Source of the DNA: Pseudomonas sp. B21-023 | Lineage (GTDB): Bacteria > Pseudomonadota > Gammaproteobacteria > Pseudomonadales > Pseudomonadaceae | DNA length: 64,000 bases | Assembly (NCBI RefSeq): GCF_024749165.1 | Contig: NZ_CP087190.1 | Coordinates: 2,143,501 to 2,207,500, forward strand | Reading direction: 5' to 3' | Shown: piece by piece, positions 1-11,248 of the stretch | Numbering within the stretch: position 1 is the stretch's first letter | Layout: the number at the start of each line of letters is the position of its first letter | Made by a program: the position numbers and the translations under genes | Notes under the pieces: model-generated | What the model saw: the letters and a program-made list of their open reading frames with translations, nothing else | Told to the model about the DNA's origin: nothing | Database searches by the model: none

Positions 1-951
1 GGCGGCAAGCGCGGTGCACGGATCGAAGTGGCCGAGACCGGCCAGGCGATCGCCCGGCTGGAGCTCGAGCGTCAGCGCAACAGCCTGCGTGCCGATGTGA
101 TCCAGGCCTTCCATGCCGCTTTGCGGGCACAGACCGCGCTGGAGTTGGCGCAACAGTCGCAGGCGCTGACCGAGCGTGGCCTGCGGGTGGTGGAAGGGCG
201 GGTGCGAGCCGGACAGTCCTCGCCGGTGGAGGCCACCCGCGCCCAGGTCCAGCTGGCCCAGGCCGAGGCGGCGGTGCGTCGGGCGCGCACCGAACGTGGC
301 GTGGCCAACCAGACCCTGGCGCGTCTGACGGGCAGTGCCGAGGCCCGCTTCGACCGACTCGACGCCAGCTCGCTCTCGCCAGGCCCGGCGCCCAAGGCCG
401 AACGCCTGCTGGCCACGGTCGAGCAGACCGCCGAATGGCGCCTGGCCGCGGCGCAGATCGAGCGTGGCGATGCCAGCCTGGGCTCCGAGAAGGCCCAGCG
501 CATCCCCAACCTGACCGTGAGCCTGGGCAGCCAGTACAGCCGTGAGGCGCGTGAGCGGGTCAATGTGGTGGGGTTGTCCATGCCGCTGCCGCTGTTCGAC
601 CGCAACCAGGGCAACGTACTGGCCGCCGCGCGCCGCGCCGACCAGGCCCGTGACCTGCGCAACGCCGTCGAACTGCGCCTGCGCAGTGAAACCCGCAGTG
701 CCCTGGACCAGTGGGGCACGGCCATGGGCGAGGTGCAGGCTTATGACCGCACCATCCTGCCCGCCGCCCAGCAGGCGGTGGACACCGCCACCCGAGGCTT
801 CGAGATGGGCAAGTTCGCCTTCCTCGATGTGCTCGATGCGCAGCGCACGTTGATCGAGGCGCGCGGGCTTTACCTTGACGCGCTGGCCCAGGCGACCGAT
901 GCGCGAGCGCAGGTGGAACGCATCTACGGCGAGCTTCCGACAGGACTGTGA
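1..951 (+). CDS. czcC: CzcC-family outer membrane efflux protein, 5' truncated
   Basis: The reading frame is open from base 1, so the gene starts before the window and only the C-terminal ~316 residues are seen. The sequence is rich in long amphipathic helices (Ala, Gln, Arg, Glu), including the stretch ERGLRVVEGRVRAGQSSPVE, which is typical of TolC/OEP-fold outer membrane factors. It is followed on the same strand by an adaptor and an RND pump, so it is inferred to be the outer membrane channel of a tripartite heavy-metal exporter. The signal peptide and N-terminal repeat lie outside the window. The family call is firm; the exact metal is not determined by this subunit. Confidence 0.85.
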   Translation, partial: GGKRGARIEVAETGQAIARLELERQRNSLRADVIQAFHAALRAQTALELAQQSQALTERGLRVVEGRVRAGQSSPVEATRAQVQLAQAEAAVRRARTERGVANQTLARLTGSAEARFDRLDASSLSPGPAPKAERLLATVEQTAEWRLAAAQIERGDASLGSEKAQRIPNLTVSLGSQYSREARERVNVVGLSMPLPLFDRNQGNVLAAARRADQARDLRNAVELRLRSETRSALDQWGTAMGEVQAYDRTILPAAQQAVDTATRGFEMGKFAFLDVLDAQRTLIEARGLYLDALAQATDARAQVERIYGELPTGL

Positions 952-953
952 AC

Positions 954-1034
954 GGGGGCTGCTGCGCAGCCCTATCGCCGGCGAGCCGGCTCCCACTCGG
1001 ATCCGCGTCAACCCTTGTGGGAGCCGGCTCACCG
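954..1034. repeat. REP-type palindromic element between czcC and czcB
   Basis: This stretch holds a GGGGGCTGCTGCGCAGCCC palindrome, then CGCCGGCGAGCCGGCTCCCAC and, after a short spacer, the inverted arm GTGGGAGCCGGCTCACCG. It matches the Pseudomonas REP pattern seen repeatedly in this window. It lies inside the efflux operon, where such hairpins can stabilise or attenuate mRNA; that role is inferred. Confidence 0.8.
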
Positions 1035-1070
1035 TCGATCTGACAGACGACATTTCAAGCAGGAGCAACA

Positions 1071-2297
1071 ATGACCAACCCACGCAAGCTCGCCATCCTC
1101 GCCGCCGCCCTGGCCGTTATCGGCCTCGGTGGCGCGGCCTGGACCGGCACCCTTGGCAAGGCCGGCGGTGGCCAGGCCCAACACGACGACCACGGCGAAG
1201 CCGGCCATGGCCATGACGAAGAGAAGGACGACGGACACGGCCACGGCGAGTCCGCAGGCGAGGGGCATGGCGAGGAGGAGGGCCAACTGCACCTGACTGC
1301 CGAGCAGATCCGGGCCGCCGGTGTGCAGCTGGCCACCGCCGGCCCGCGCACCTTGGGCACTGCCATCAATTTCCCTGGCGAAATCCGTTTCGACGAAGAC
1401 CGCACCGCCCATGTAGTACCACGGGTTCCTGGCGTGGTCGAGTCGGTGCAGGCCGAGCTAGGCCAGGCGGTCAAGCGTGGCCAGGTGCTGGCAGTGATCG
1501 CCAGCCAGCAGATCTCTGAGCTGCGCAGCGAACAGCAGGCTGCGCAACGGCGCCTGGAGCTGGCGCGATTGACCTTCGAGCGTGAAAAACAGTTGTGGCA
1601 GGAGCGCATCAGCGCCGAGCAGGACTACCTGCTGGCCCGACAGGCGCTGCAGGAGGCCGAGATCGCCGCCGCCAACGCCGGGCAGAAGGTCGCCGCGGTG
1701 GCGCCGGCCGGCAAGGGCAACCGCTACGAACTGCGCGCACCGTTCGACGCGATGGTAGTGGAAAAGCACCTGACCGTGGGCGAGGTGGTGGACGAGACCA
1801 GCAATGCCTTCACGCTATCCGACCTGAGCCGGGTCTGGGCCACCTTCGCCGTGGCCCCGCGCGACCTGGACAAGGTGGTCAGTGGCCGTGGCGTCAGCGT
1901 CAGCGCGCCGGACCTCGGCGCCCAGGTGGAGGGCAAGGTCAACTACGTCGGCAGCCTGCTCGGCGAGCAGAACCGCGCCGCCACCGTGCGCGCCACCCTG
2001 GCCAACCCCAATGGCGCATGGCGCCCCGGGTTGTTCGTCAATATCGCGGTTACCGTTGAGCGCTTCGACGCCGCGGTGGTGGTGCCGGAAAGCGCCCTGC
2101 AGACCTGGGAGGAGCAGACCGTGGTGTTCGCCCGCACCTATGAAGGGTTCGCGGCCCGTCCGGTCAAGCCGGGCCGGCGTGATGCCGGCCAGGTGGAGAT
2201 CCGTGAAGGCCTGGCCGCCGGTACCGAAGTGGCCGCCGCCGGCAGCTTCGTCCTCAAGTCCGAGCTGGGCAAAGGCTCGGCCGAACACAGCCACTGA
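1071..2297 (+). CDS. czcB: CzcB-like RND efflux periplasmic adaptor
   Basis: This 408-residue membrane fusion protein has an N-terminal membrane anchor or signal (residues ~8-27). A striking His/Asp/Glu-rich segment follows (about residues 40-75, with HGEAGHGHDEEKDDGHGHGE), which is expected to bind metal in the periplasm. Next come a lipoyl/barrel-sandwich half (VVPRVPGVVESVQAELGQAV), an alpha-hairpin, the second lipoyl half (YELRAPFDAMVVEKHLTVGE) and a beta-barrel/membrane-proximal region. It sits 15 bp before czcA. Histidine-rich adaptors are typical of Czc/Cnr-type Zn/Co/Cd/Ni systems. Start: ATG preceded by AGGAG. Confidence 0.92.
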   Translation: MTNPRKLAILAAALAVIGLGGAAWTGTLGKAGGGQAQHDDHGEAGHGHDEEKDDGHGHGESAGEGHGEEEGQLHLTAEQIRAAGVQLATAGPRTLGTAINFPGEIRFDEDRTAHVVPRVPGVVESVQAELGQAVKRGQVLAVIASQQISELRSEQQAAQRRLELARLTFEREKQLWQERISAEQDYLLARQALQEAEIAAANAGQKVAAVAPAGKGNRYELRAPFDAMVVEKHLTVGEVVDETSNAFTLSDLSRVWATFAVAPRDLDKVVSGRGVSVSAPDLGAQVEGKVNYVGSLLGEQNRAATVRATLANPNGAWRPGLFVNIAVTVERFDAAVVVPESALQTWEEQTVVFARTYEGFAARPVKPGRRDAGQVEIREGLAAGTEVAAAGSFVLKSELGKGSAEHSH

Positions 2298-5459
<3,162 letters not shown>

Positions 5460-5465
5460 ACCCCT

Positions 5466-5530
5466 GTCGCTGGGCAAGCCCGCTCCCACGAAGGCATTCA
5501 CTTCGTGGGAGCGGGCTTGCCCCGCGATGC
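5466..5530. repeat. Paired REP hairpin between convergent genes
   Basis: The arms GGGCAAGCCCGCTCCCACGA and TCGTGGGAGCGGGCTTGCCC are separated by about 10 bases and form a long hairpin. It ends 2 bases before the stop codon of the minus-strand DoxX gene and starts just after the czcA stop. It probably acts as a bidirectional mRNA end for the convergent transcripts (inference). Confidence 0.85.
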
Positions 5531-5531
5531 T

Positions 5532-6020
5532 TTAATGACGACGCCACAGCCAGTGGTCCAGGCTCAACCTTCCAGAACCTTTCAACAGCAGTGGCAACAA
5601 CGCCACCAGGTAGATCAGCGGCAGCTTGAAGTTGCCAAACCCCTGGTCGGTGATGGCATACCCCCGCCCCAGTTCCGCCAGGCTCGACCACTGGCTCGGC
5701 CAGTGTACCGCCGCGATCGCCACCACGGTCACCACCATCAGCACCGCCGAGGCCAGGCGGGTGCCGAGCCCGAGCAGCAGGAGCAGCGGGCAGAGCAGCT
5801 CGGCCCACATCGACAGTTGCCAGTTCAGGCCCGCTGGCAGCAAATCGAACGGGAACGGAAAACTGCCTTGCAGGTCGGTGAACCAGTTGGCGCCATTGAA
5901 CTTCTCCAGGCCCGATTCGAAGAACTCCCAGGCCAGGAACAGGCGCAACGGCAGGTCGGCGCTCCAGCTACCGGCCCGGTCGAGGGCCATGAACGGGCGA
6001 GTCAGGGTATTTGTCAGCAT
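5532..6020 (-). CDS. DoxX-family integral membrane protein
   Basis: This 162-residue protein has four predicted membrane helices. The N-terminal [18 protein letters not shown] resembles the DoxX signature helix, and the C-terminal half is hydrophobic ([18 protein letters not shown]). DoxX proteins are small quinone- or redox-associated membrane proteins, often with unclear function. An AAGGAG ribosome-binding site lies 7 bases before the ATG. It follows the ferric-reductase-like gene after 15 bases, so the two probably form one transcript with a membrane redox theme. Confidence 0.8.
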   Translation of the reverse strand: MLTNTLTRPFMALDRAGSWSADLPLRLFLAWEFFESGLEKFNGANWFTDLQGSFPFPFDLLPAGLNWQLSMWAELLCPLLLLLGLGTRLASAVLMVVTVVAIAAVHWPSQWSSLAELGRGYAITDQGFGNFKLPLIYLVALLPLLLKGSGRLSLDHWLWRRH

Positions 6021-6035
6021 GGTGATCTCCTTGTG

Positions 6036-6659
6036 TCAGTGCGACAGGGCAGTGGCGGCCCGGCGTGAGCGTTGGGCCTGCTTGGCGATGAGCTTGAGGG
6101 TAATGGCGGCGAACATCAGGGCGAACGCCAGCGGGTACCAACCGCCCATGGGGACGCGCTTGTAGAACGACAGGCAGAACACCGCCGCCAGCACCCAGGT
6201 GCCGGTGCTGTGCAGGCCCTTCCACAGGCGTGGACCGAGCACGCTCATCGGTGCCTTGAACGAGGTCAGGGCCAGCAACAGGATGAACAGGTAACCCACC
6301 GAGCCCGGGATGTTCGCCACGGCGCTGCGCCCGGCCCAGAACAACTCCGGGTAGCGATGCGCAAACAGGTAGATCAGCACGCCATGCACGGTGTGCGAGA
6401 AGGCGAAGGCCAGGCCCAGGTAGCGCCGTTCGCGCAGCAGCTGGCGGCTGGCCTGGCCGGGTAGCAGGGTGACCAGCGTCGAAGCCAGGAAGGTCAGCAG
6501 GAACAGTGCGAAGGAGCTGCGTGCCGTGGCGCGGATGGCGCTGCGCAAGCCGTCGGCACCGAACGGATGGGTGGCGATGACCAGAGCGGTCATCAGCAGG
6601 GTCAATGCCGCGAGGGCGTGGAACAGCTTCCAGCCAGTGGGCAATGGCAATACTTTCAT
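6036..6659 (-). CDS. Ferric-reductase-like transmembrane protein
   Basis: The product is 207 residues with about six membrane segments. Histidines in FSHTVHGVLIYLFAHR and HSTGTWVL sit within helices, the arrangement expected for heme b ligands in ferric-reductase-like (MsrQ/YedZ-type) proteins. ATG at 6659 is preferred over an in-frame TTG two codons upstream, although no strong ribosome-binding site is visible. It lies directly upstream of the DoxX gene. A role in membrane electron transfer is inferred; no MsrP partner is encoded nearby. Confidence 0.7.
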   Translation of the reverse strand: MKVLPLPTGWKLFHALAALTLLMTALVIATHPFGADGLRSAIRATARSSFALFLLTFLASTLVTLLPGQASRQLLRERRYLGLAFAFSHTVHGVLIYLFAHRYPELFWAGRSAVANIPGSVGYLFILLLALTSFKAPMSVLGPRLWKGLHSTGTWVLAAVFCLSFYKRVPMGGWYPLAFALMFAAITLKLIAKQAQRSRRAATALSH

Positions 6660-6785
6660 GGGCAAGGGTCCCGGCGTGCTTGGCGACGGCGGGGGCCGTC
6701 GCGCGGTGTGGCCGGAAGTGTGCGGGGGCGGCGTATCGGCAGTGTGTCGCGGGAGGCTGGGTTATGTATCGCTGTGTAGCGGTGC

Positions 6786-7526
6786 TCAGCGGGTACTGGT
6801 CAGGCGCTGCTGCGCCGCCGCGCAACCGTTGATCTCCACTGCCTTTTGCAGGTAGGCCTGGCGCTGGCGCGGGTCCAGCTCGCCCAGCAGCCGGTAGATC
6901 TCGGCCTGATAGTCACGCTGGCGCCCCCACTGCAGCTGCAGGCCTTGTGGCCTGCTGCGGTTGCACGCCAGGCGGGTGGCCGGCTGCGGATAGTAGGCGG
7001 CATACAGGGTGGCCATGCTCGGGACTGCCTCCAGGGCCTCGCGGTAGGCGGGGCTGGCATTGTAGGGTGCGCACCAGTGGGCGATAGCCAGCGCCGGTGG
7101 GGCAAAACCTTGCTTGAGGCTGGCCTCGAGCAAGGGGCAGGCAGCCTCGGCGATCTGGTTGGCGGGCAGATAGGTGGTGTAGTACAGCGCCAGTCGGTAC
7201 TGGGCCACCGGGTGGCCGAGGGCGACGGATTTCTTCAGCAGCGCCACGGCCGTGGGCAGTGTGTGCGCCATGGCCTGGCCCTGGCGGCTGAGCTCAGGGT
7301 CGCCAACGGCGGTGCGCAGCGGGCTGGCGCTGTCGTCCTGGCTGTCGGCCTGCTCCAGCAGGGGCAATGCCTGGCGGTAAAGCAGGTCGGCATGGGGGTC
7401 GATGTTCACTTCCAGGGCCTGGGTGCCGACGGCGGCCAGCAGCAATGGCATCGCCACGGCCAGGCTGGCGCGATGGCTGCGACCCTGAGGGCGGGCCGGG
7501 AACGAAGGAACGTCTGGGATGGTCAT
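6786..7526 (-). CDS. Sel1/TPR-like repeat protein, probably secreted
   Basis: This 246-residue protein has a hydrophobic N-terminal segment (ASLAVAMPLLLAAVGTQALE) that looks like a signal peptide. It is followed by helical-repeat sequence such as AVALLKKSVALGHPVAQYRL, which resembles Sel1 repeats. Four cysteines in the mature part (AACPLLE, HWCAP, LACNRS, INGCAA) could form periplasmic disulfides. It is separated by 126 bases from the ferric-reductase-like gene on the same strand. The function is not known; Sel1 proteins usually mediate protein-protein contacts. Confidence 0.6.
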   Translation of the reverse strand: MTIPDVPSFPARPQGRSHRASLAVAMPLLLAAVGTQALEVNIDPHADLLYRQALPLLEQADSQDDSASPLRTAVGDPELSRQGQAMAHTLPTAVALLKKSVALGHPVAQYRLALYYTTYLPANQIAEAACPLLEASLKQGFAPPALAIAHWCAPYNASPAYREALEAVPSMATLYAAYYPQPATRLACNRSRPQGLQLQWGRQRDYQAEIYRLLGELDPRQRQAYLQKAVEINGCAAAQQRLTSTR

Positions 7527-7618
7527 GGCAGTTACGCGGTTGCCTCGGGCAAATCAGGAGCGACGACAGCGTATTCTATCCATCCGCGCCCCTTCCCCGA
7601 AAGCCCGGCGTACGGCCA

Positions 7619-8719
7619 TCAGACCAGCTTGATTGGTGCGACCTTGCGCAGGGCCTGTCTTTCCTGGGCCAGCCCCAGCTTGGCGGTGATCACCTTGGCC
7701 AGCGCGTTATTGCCCAGGTCGTTGAAGTGCAGGCGGTCGACGAACAGGTGTTCGCTGAAGACCGGCGAGCTGCTGAGCATGCTGTTCATGTCATAGCACG
7801 GCACCGGCTCAGCCTGGTTCTTGATACGGCGAAAGAAGGCCATGTGCAGTTGGCTGTCGAAGGTGTCGCCGAGCAGGCGATCAAAATTCGATGGCTGGCG
7901 CTCAAGTTCGCCGAGCATGGCCTGTTCGGCGCTGGGCACGACCTCGCGGCACCAGGGCAGCAGCGGCTGGAGGATGAAGGTGAGGGTGGTATGGCCGTCG
8001 GCCAGCAGGCGATCCCATTGGCGCAGGGTGCGGCCGACGCAATCGGCGGCGCGGATCAGACGCTTGTCGGGACTGGACAGCGGCTCGAGGTCCGGCCAGC
8101 GCGGTTGTCGCGCAGGCGCCAGAACCTGGCCCAGGCGTTGCCAGAGCGATTCGCGGCGTGCCTCGCCGGTAGCTTGCACCCCTTCGTTGAAGCGATTGAG
8201 AAAGTCCTGATAGGCCTGTGCCCGATGCGGATCCTGCGCGCCGGCCAGTACCTCGGCCAGGGCCTCCTGGGCCAGCGAGTTGAGGCCACTGAGCACCACC
8301 ACATGACCGATCTGGCCAAAGCGGTGCTGGTGGGTGAGGAACATCAGCAGTTCCTGCGTGGCATTGAGCCCGCAACCGGTCAGGTTCAGCCAGATCTCGC
8401 CGGTCAGCATCGACAGGTACGAGGCCACGGTGTGCTCGTCGGAGCTGGCGCCGATACCCATGGCGGTGGAACCGCCTACCAGCAGGTTGACCCGCGCCGC
8501 GCCGCCGCGTTCGGCCACCGAGAAGCGCTTGCCGGCGCAATGGCTGTAGCGCATGCCCAAAGCGTCGGTGTTGATGGTGCCGGAACGGTAGCCGCGTTCA
8601 TGCACGTACAACGTGTGCGGCGCCCGGCGGCTGCCCAATTGCAGGAAGCGCTGGTAGTCCTCTGCCAGGGGGTCGGGCGTGCCCATGCTGCCGGGGTTGG
8701 CGCTGTCGGTCGATGTCAT
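7619..8719 (-). CDS. SGNH/GDSL-hydrolase-like protein in a putative biosynthetic operon
   Basis: The product is 366 residues. Features compatible with an SGNH fold are LLVGGSTAMGIGAS (block I-type Gly-Ser), GCGLNATQE (block with Asn) and the C-terminal DRLHFNDLGNNALA (D-x-x-H block). There is no signal peptide, so it is probably cytosolic. A much longer in-frame opening extends upstream through the LysE gene, but ATG at 8719 is the sensible start because the upstream part antisenses no known protein and overlaps LysE. It is the third gene after the YqcI/YcgG gene and LysE (26-base gap). The substrate is unknown; acyl or ester chemistry on the pathway product is a guess. Confidence 0.65.
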   Translation of the reverse strand: MTSTDSANPGSMGTPDPLAEDYQRFLQLGSRRAPHTLYVHERGYRSGTINTDALGMRYSHCAGKRFSVAERGGAARVNLLVGGSTAMGIGASSDEHTVASYLSMLTGEIWLNLTGCGLNATQELLMFLTHQHRFGQIGHVVVLSGLNSLAQEALAEVLAGAQDPHRAQAYQDFLNRFNEGVQATGEARRESLWQRLGQVLAPARQPRWPDLEPLSSPDKRLIRAADCVGRTLRQWDRLLADGHTTLTFILQPLLPWCREVVPSAEQAMLGELERQPSNFDRLLGDTFDSQLHMAFFRRIKNQAEPVPCYDMNSMLSSSPVFSEHLFVDRLHFNDLGNNALAKVITAKLGLAQERQALRKVAPIKLV

Positions 8720-8745
8720 GGGCGCTCCTTGGTGTGGGGGCAGGC

Positions 8746-9378
8746 TCAGGCGGCCAGTTCCCTGATGTTGTAGGCCAGGCCCACGGCGGCGATCAGCAGC
8801 AGGGCGACGCCCGAAGCCAAGCTGATCAGGCGGTTGCTGCGCGGCGAGGCGATCTTGCCGATTGCGAAGATGTAAAGGCTGAGCACGGCGAAATCGATGG
8901 CGATCCACAGCAGCGACAGCACCACCATGCTCTTGCCGAACGACTCGGTGATCTGGATGAACTGCGGGAAGAAGGCGATGAAGAAGATGATGTCCTTGGG
9001 GTTGGAGATACCGACCATGAAGCCCTGCAGCAAGCCGCCACGGCCCGGTTGCACAGCGGTTGCGGCCTGCGCGGCGCTCTCGGCCGGTACCTGCAGCGCT
9101 TCGCGCAGGGTGCCCAGGGCGATGTAGCCGATGAACAGGCAACCCAGCAGGCTCATGCCGCTGAGCCAGGTCTTGTCGATGGCCGCGCTGGTCAGGATGA
9201 TCCAGGCGGCCGCGCCGATCAGTACCAGTGATGCCCAGTTGGTGCCGACCGCCGTGAACAGGGCTTTGCGCGAACCCGAGGCGGCGGCGGTATTGACGAT
9301 CAGCGCCACCACCGGGCCGGGCGTGGCGATCAGCAGCAGGACGGTGAGGGCATAGGTGGCGGTCAGTGCGGTATTCAC
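8746..9378 (-). CDS. LysE-family amino acid exporter
   Basis: This 210-residue protein has six predicted helices and the family signature LLIATPGPVVALIVNTAA near the N-terminus. A second typical region is FMVGISNPKDIIFFIAFFPQ. It starts with GTG, only 2 bases after the stop of the YqcI/YcgG gene, so translation is probably coupled. LysE/RhtB proteins export amino acids or close analogues. The context suggests export of the product of the neighbouring putative N-hydroxylase, which is an inference. Confidence 0.9.
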   Translation of the reverse strand: MNTALTATYALTVLLLIATPGPVVALIVNTAAASGSRKALFTAVGTNWASLVLIGAAAWIILTSAAIDKTWLSGMSLLGCLFIGYIALGTLREALQVPAESAAQAATAVQPGRGGLLQGFMVGISNPKDIIFFIAFFPQFIQITESFGKSMVVLSLLWIAIDFAVLSLYIFAIGKIASPRSNRLISLASGVALLLIAAVGLAYNIRELAA

Positions 9379-9380
9379 GT

Positions 9381-10157
9381 TCAGTTCTCGGTAGGGCGTT
9401 CAGCCATTGCGTGGGTGTGGAACGGGCAGCGCGCCGGGCTCGGCGAACCGGGCTCCTGCAGTTGGTACTGCTTCCATTCGAAGTTGTCGTCCTGGCCGAA
9501 GAAGCCAAGGGTCTCGGGCATGACGCCGTCGTTGTAGTGACGCACCCGCTCGCGGATGCGCGCACGGATGCGCTGGCCGCTCTCGGTGCTGGCGCTGGCC
9601 ACTTCGTCGAAGCTCTCCCGCGGATTGATGACGAAGGCAATGTGCGGGCCCAGGTTGCGGCTTTTCATCAGGCGATGGGCGGGAAAGCTCATGTTGATGA
9701 ACAGCGGCATGCCGGCGAAGCAGAATGACCAGCGTGCGTCATGTGGGTCCTGCGGGATCTCCTCGGGCCATGGCAGCGAGTCGCGGGCGTGGACCTCGCG
9801 CAGCACATCCCAGGCCAGCGCCTGCTGCGCCTCGAGCGAGGAGTCAGGGGCCGTTTCGAGAAACACCAGCAGCGGGTTTCCGATGCGCTGCTTGAGCGGG
9901 ATCGGCTCGATGGTGGCGATGTAGTCGGCCAGGCCCAGGGCGATATCGTCGGCCAGCCGTGCGGCGCGAGCGAAGACGATATGGCAGGTGCGCGCCGTGA
10001 CCGCCTTTCGTCCGAACAGGCAGGGGAAGTCAGGGTTGGCCAGGGTTTCCTTGAAGTGTTCTATGGTCTTGTGTGTCCAGTGGTGTCGGTTCTGGACATG
10101 TTCGTCGGCGAGCTCTAGCGCATCCAGGCGATAGCAGTTTCCATAACCCGTAAACAT
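9381..10157 (-). CDS. YqcI/YcgG-family protein (DcsA/GntA-like putative heme N-hydroxylase)
   Basis: The product is 258 residues. The FPCLFGRKAV segment, the middle NPLLVFLETAP, and FCFAGMPLFINMSFPAHR followed by RNLGPHIAFVINPRE are characteristic of the YqcI/YcgG family. As recalled, members include DcsA of D-cycloserine biosynthesis (arginine N-omega-hydroxylation) and GntA of guanitoxin biosynthesis, both heme-dependent N-oxygenases. The heme ligand cannot be assigned from sequence alone. It is the first gene of a three-gene operon with a LysE exporter and an SGNH-like protein, and it is divergent from a LysR regulator. Family membership is fairly secure; substrate is unknown. Confidence 0.72.
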   Translation of the reverse strand: MFTGYGNCYRLDALELADEHVQNRHHWTHKTIEHFKETLANPDFPCLFGRKAVTARTCHIVFARAARLADDIALGLADYIATIEPIPLKQRIGNPLLVFLETAPDSSLEAQQALAWDVLREVHARDSLPWPEEIPQDPHDARWSFCFAGMPLFINMSFPAHRLMKSRNLGPHIAFVINPRESFDEVASASTESGQRIRARIRERVRHYNDGVMPETLGFFGQDDNFEWKQYQLQEPGSPSPARCPFHTHAMAERPTEN

Positions 10158-10327
10158 GATTTCCCCAGGTAGATCCGAAGGTAGCGTTAATAAAACTTTT
10201 TCGTCATATCCGTGCAGGTTGGTTATATATAATTGTTATTTACCGGCATTTTCGGAGATGGCCTTTGCGTTGTAAAACGCCTGGATCTATGACCTACTAT
10301 TAGCTTCACTCATGCTCGGAAGGCGCC
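10158..10327. promoter_or_regulatory. AT-rich divergent promoter region of the putative N-hydroxylase operon and its LysR gene
   Basis: This 170-base gap is clearly richer in A/T than its surroundings, with GGTTATATATAATTG and TTAATAAAACTTTTTCG. It separates two divergently transcribed genes, the classical layout for a LysR regulator that controls its neighbour. Several TATAAT-like sites exist, but no single promoter can be fixed by eye. Confidence 0.5.
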
Positions 10328-11248
10328 ATGTCGGAACGGATTCAAGCCTTGCACGCCCTGCGGGCCTTCGAAGTGGCCTCGCGCTATGGCTCTTTCACCC
10401 GCGCAGCCCAGGAACTGGCCCTTACCCAAGGCGCGGTCAGCCATCACATCAAGACGCTTGAGGCCCTGTTTGGCTGCGACCTGTTCGAGCGTCGCGGGCC
10501 CAAGCTGCGCCTGACCGAGCACGGCCGTCTGCTGGCCCAGGAGCTCAAGGTCGGCTTCAAGATCATCGAGAATGCCTGTGCGCTGTTGCGCCAGGACCGC
10601 TATGGCGTGCGGCTCAAGGCGCCGTCGACGCTCACCGTGCGCTGGCTGCTGAGGGCCCTGGACGGCTTCAAGAAGGTCGACAACAGCTGTTCGGTGCAAT
10701 TGTCGAGCGTGTGGATGGACATCGATGCGGTGGATTTCTATTCCGAGCCCTATGACTGCGCCATCCTGTTGGGTAACGGGCGCTTTGCCGCGGATGTGGA
10801 GAGCCTCAAGCTGTTCGATGAATGGCTGATCCCGGTATGCCACCCGAACTACCTCGAGCAGGCGCGGCCGGAACTCTCGGTGCTCTCCAGTTGCGAATTC
10901 CTCCACCCGTCGCCGGACCGCCGCGATTGGCGGCGCTGGCTGGCGCGCATGGACGCGCTGGACATCAGCATCGACCAGGGCCAGGTGTTCGACACTCTCG
11001 ACCAAGGTATTTCAGCCGCCCAGCAGGGGCTGGGCATCTCGGTGGTCGACCTGGTGCTGGCCAGCGCCGACCTCGCCGCCGGTAACCTGGCCACGCCGTT
11101 TCCCCAGGCTGTGGCCACCGGCGACGGCTATTACATGACCTGGCTCAAGTCCAGCCCCAAGGCCCACCAGATGCACAAGTTGCGCGACTACCTGGTGGCG
11201 CAGGTGCCGCCGCTGTCGCACAAGGACATCAGCTACCTGTACGGCTGA
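10328..11248 (+). CDS. LysR-family transcriptional regulator (GcvA-like)
   Basis: This 306-residue protein begins with a winged HTH: LHALRAFEVASRYGSFTRAA, then ELALTQGAVSHHIKTLE. It continues as a substrate-binding domain. The AARYGSFTRAA / SHHIKTLE type HTH is closest to GcvA-like LysR regulators. It is divergent from the YqcI/YcgG-LysE-SGNH operon, which it probably regulates in response to an amino-acid-like effector (inference). Its last 20 bases overlap the 3' end of the convergent LysR gene at 11229. Confidence 0.88.
   Translation: MSERIQALHALRAFEVASRYGSFTRAAQELALTQGAVSHHIKTLEALFGCDLFERRGPKLRLTEHGRLLAQELKVGFKIIENACALLRQDRYGVRLKAPSTLTVRWLLRALDGFKKVDNSCSVQLSSVWMDIDAVDFYSEPYDCAILLGNGRFAADVESLKLFDEWLIPVCHPNYLEQARPELSVLSSCEFLHPSPDRRDWRRWLARMDALDISIDQGQVFDTLDQGISAAQQGLGISVVDLVLASADLAAGNLATPFPQAVATGDGYYMTWLKSSPKAHQMHKLRDYLVAQVPPLSHKDISYLYG

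Noticed and set aside
7619..9640. 673-residue frame covering SGNH-like and part of the LysE genes
   Set aside because: The upstream 300 residues overlap LysE in another frame and show no family pattern. The frame is simply open, and ATG 8719 gives the family-like start.
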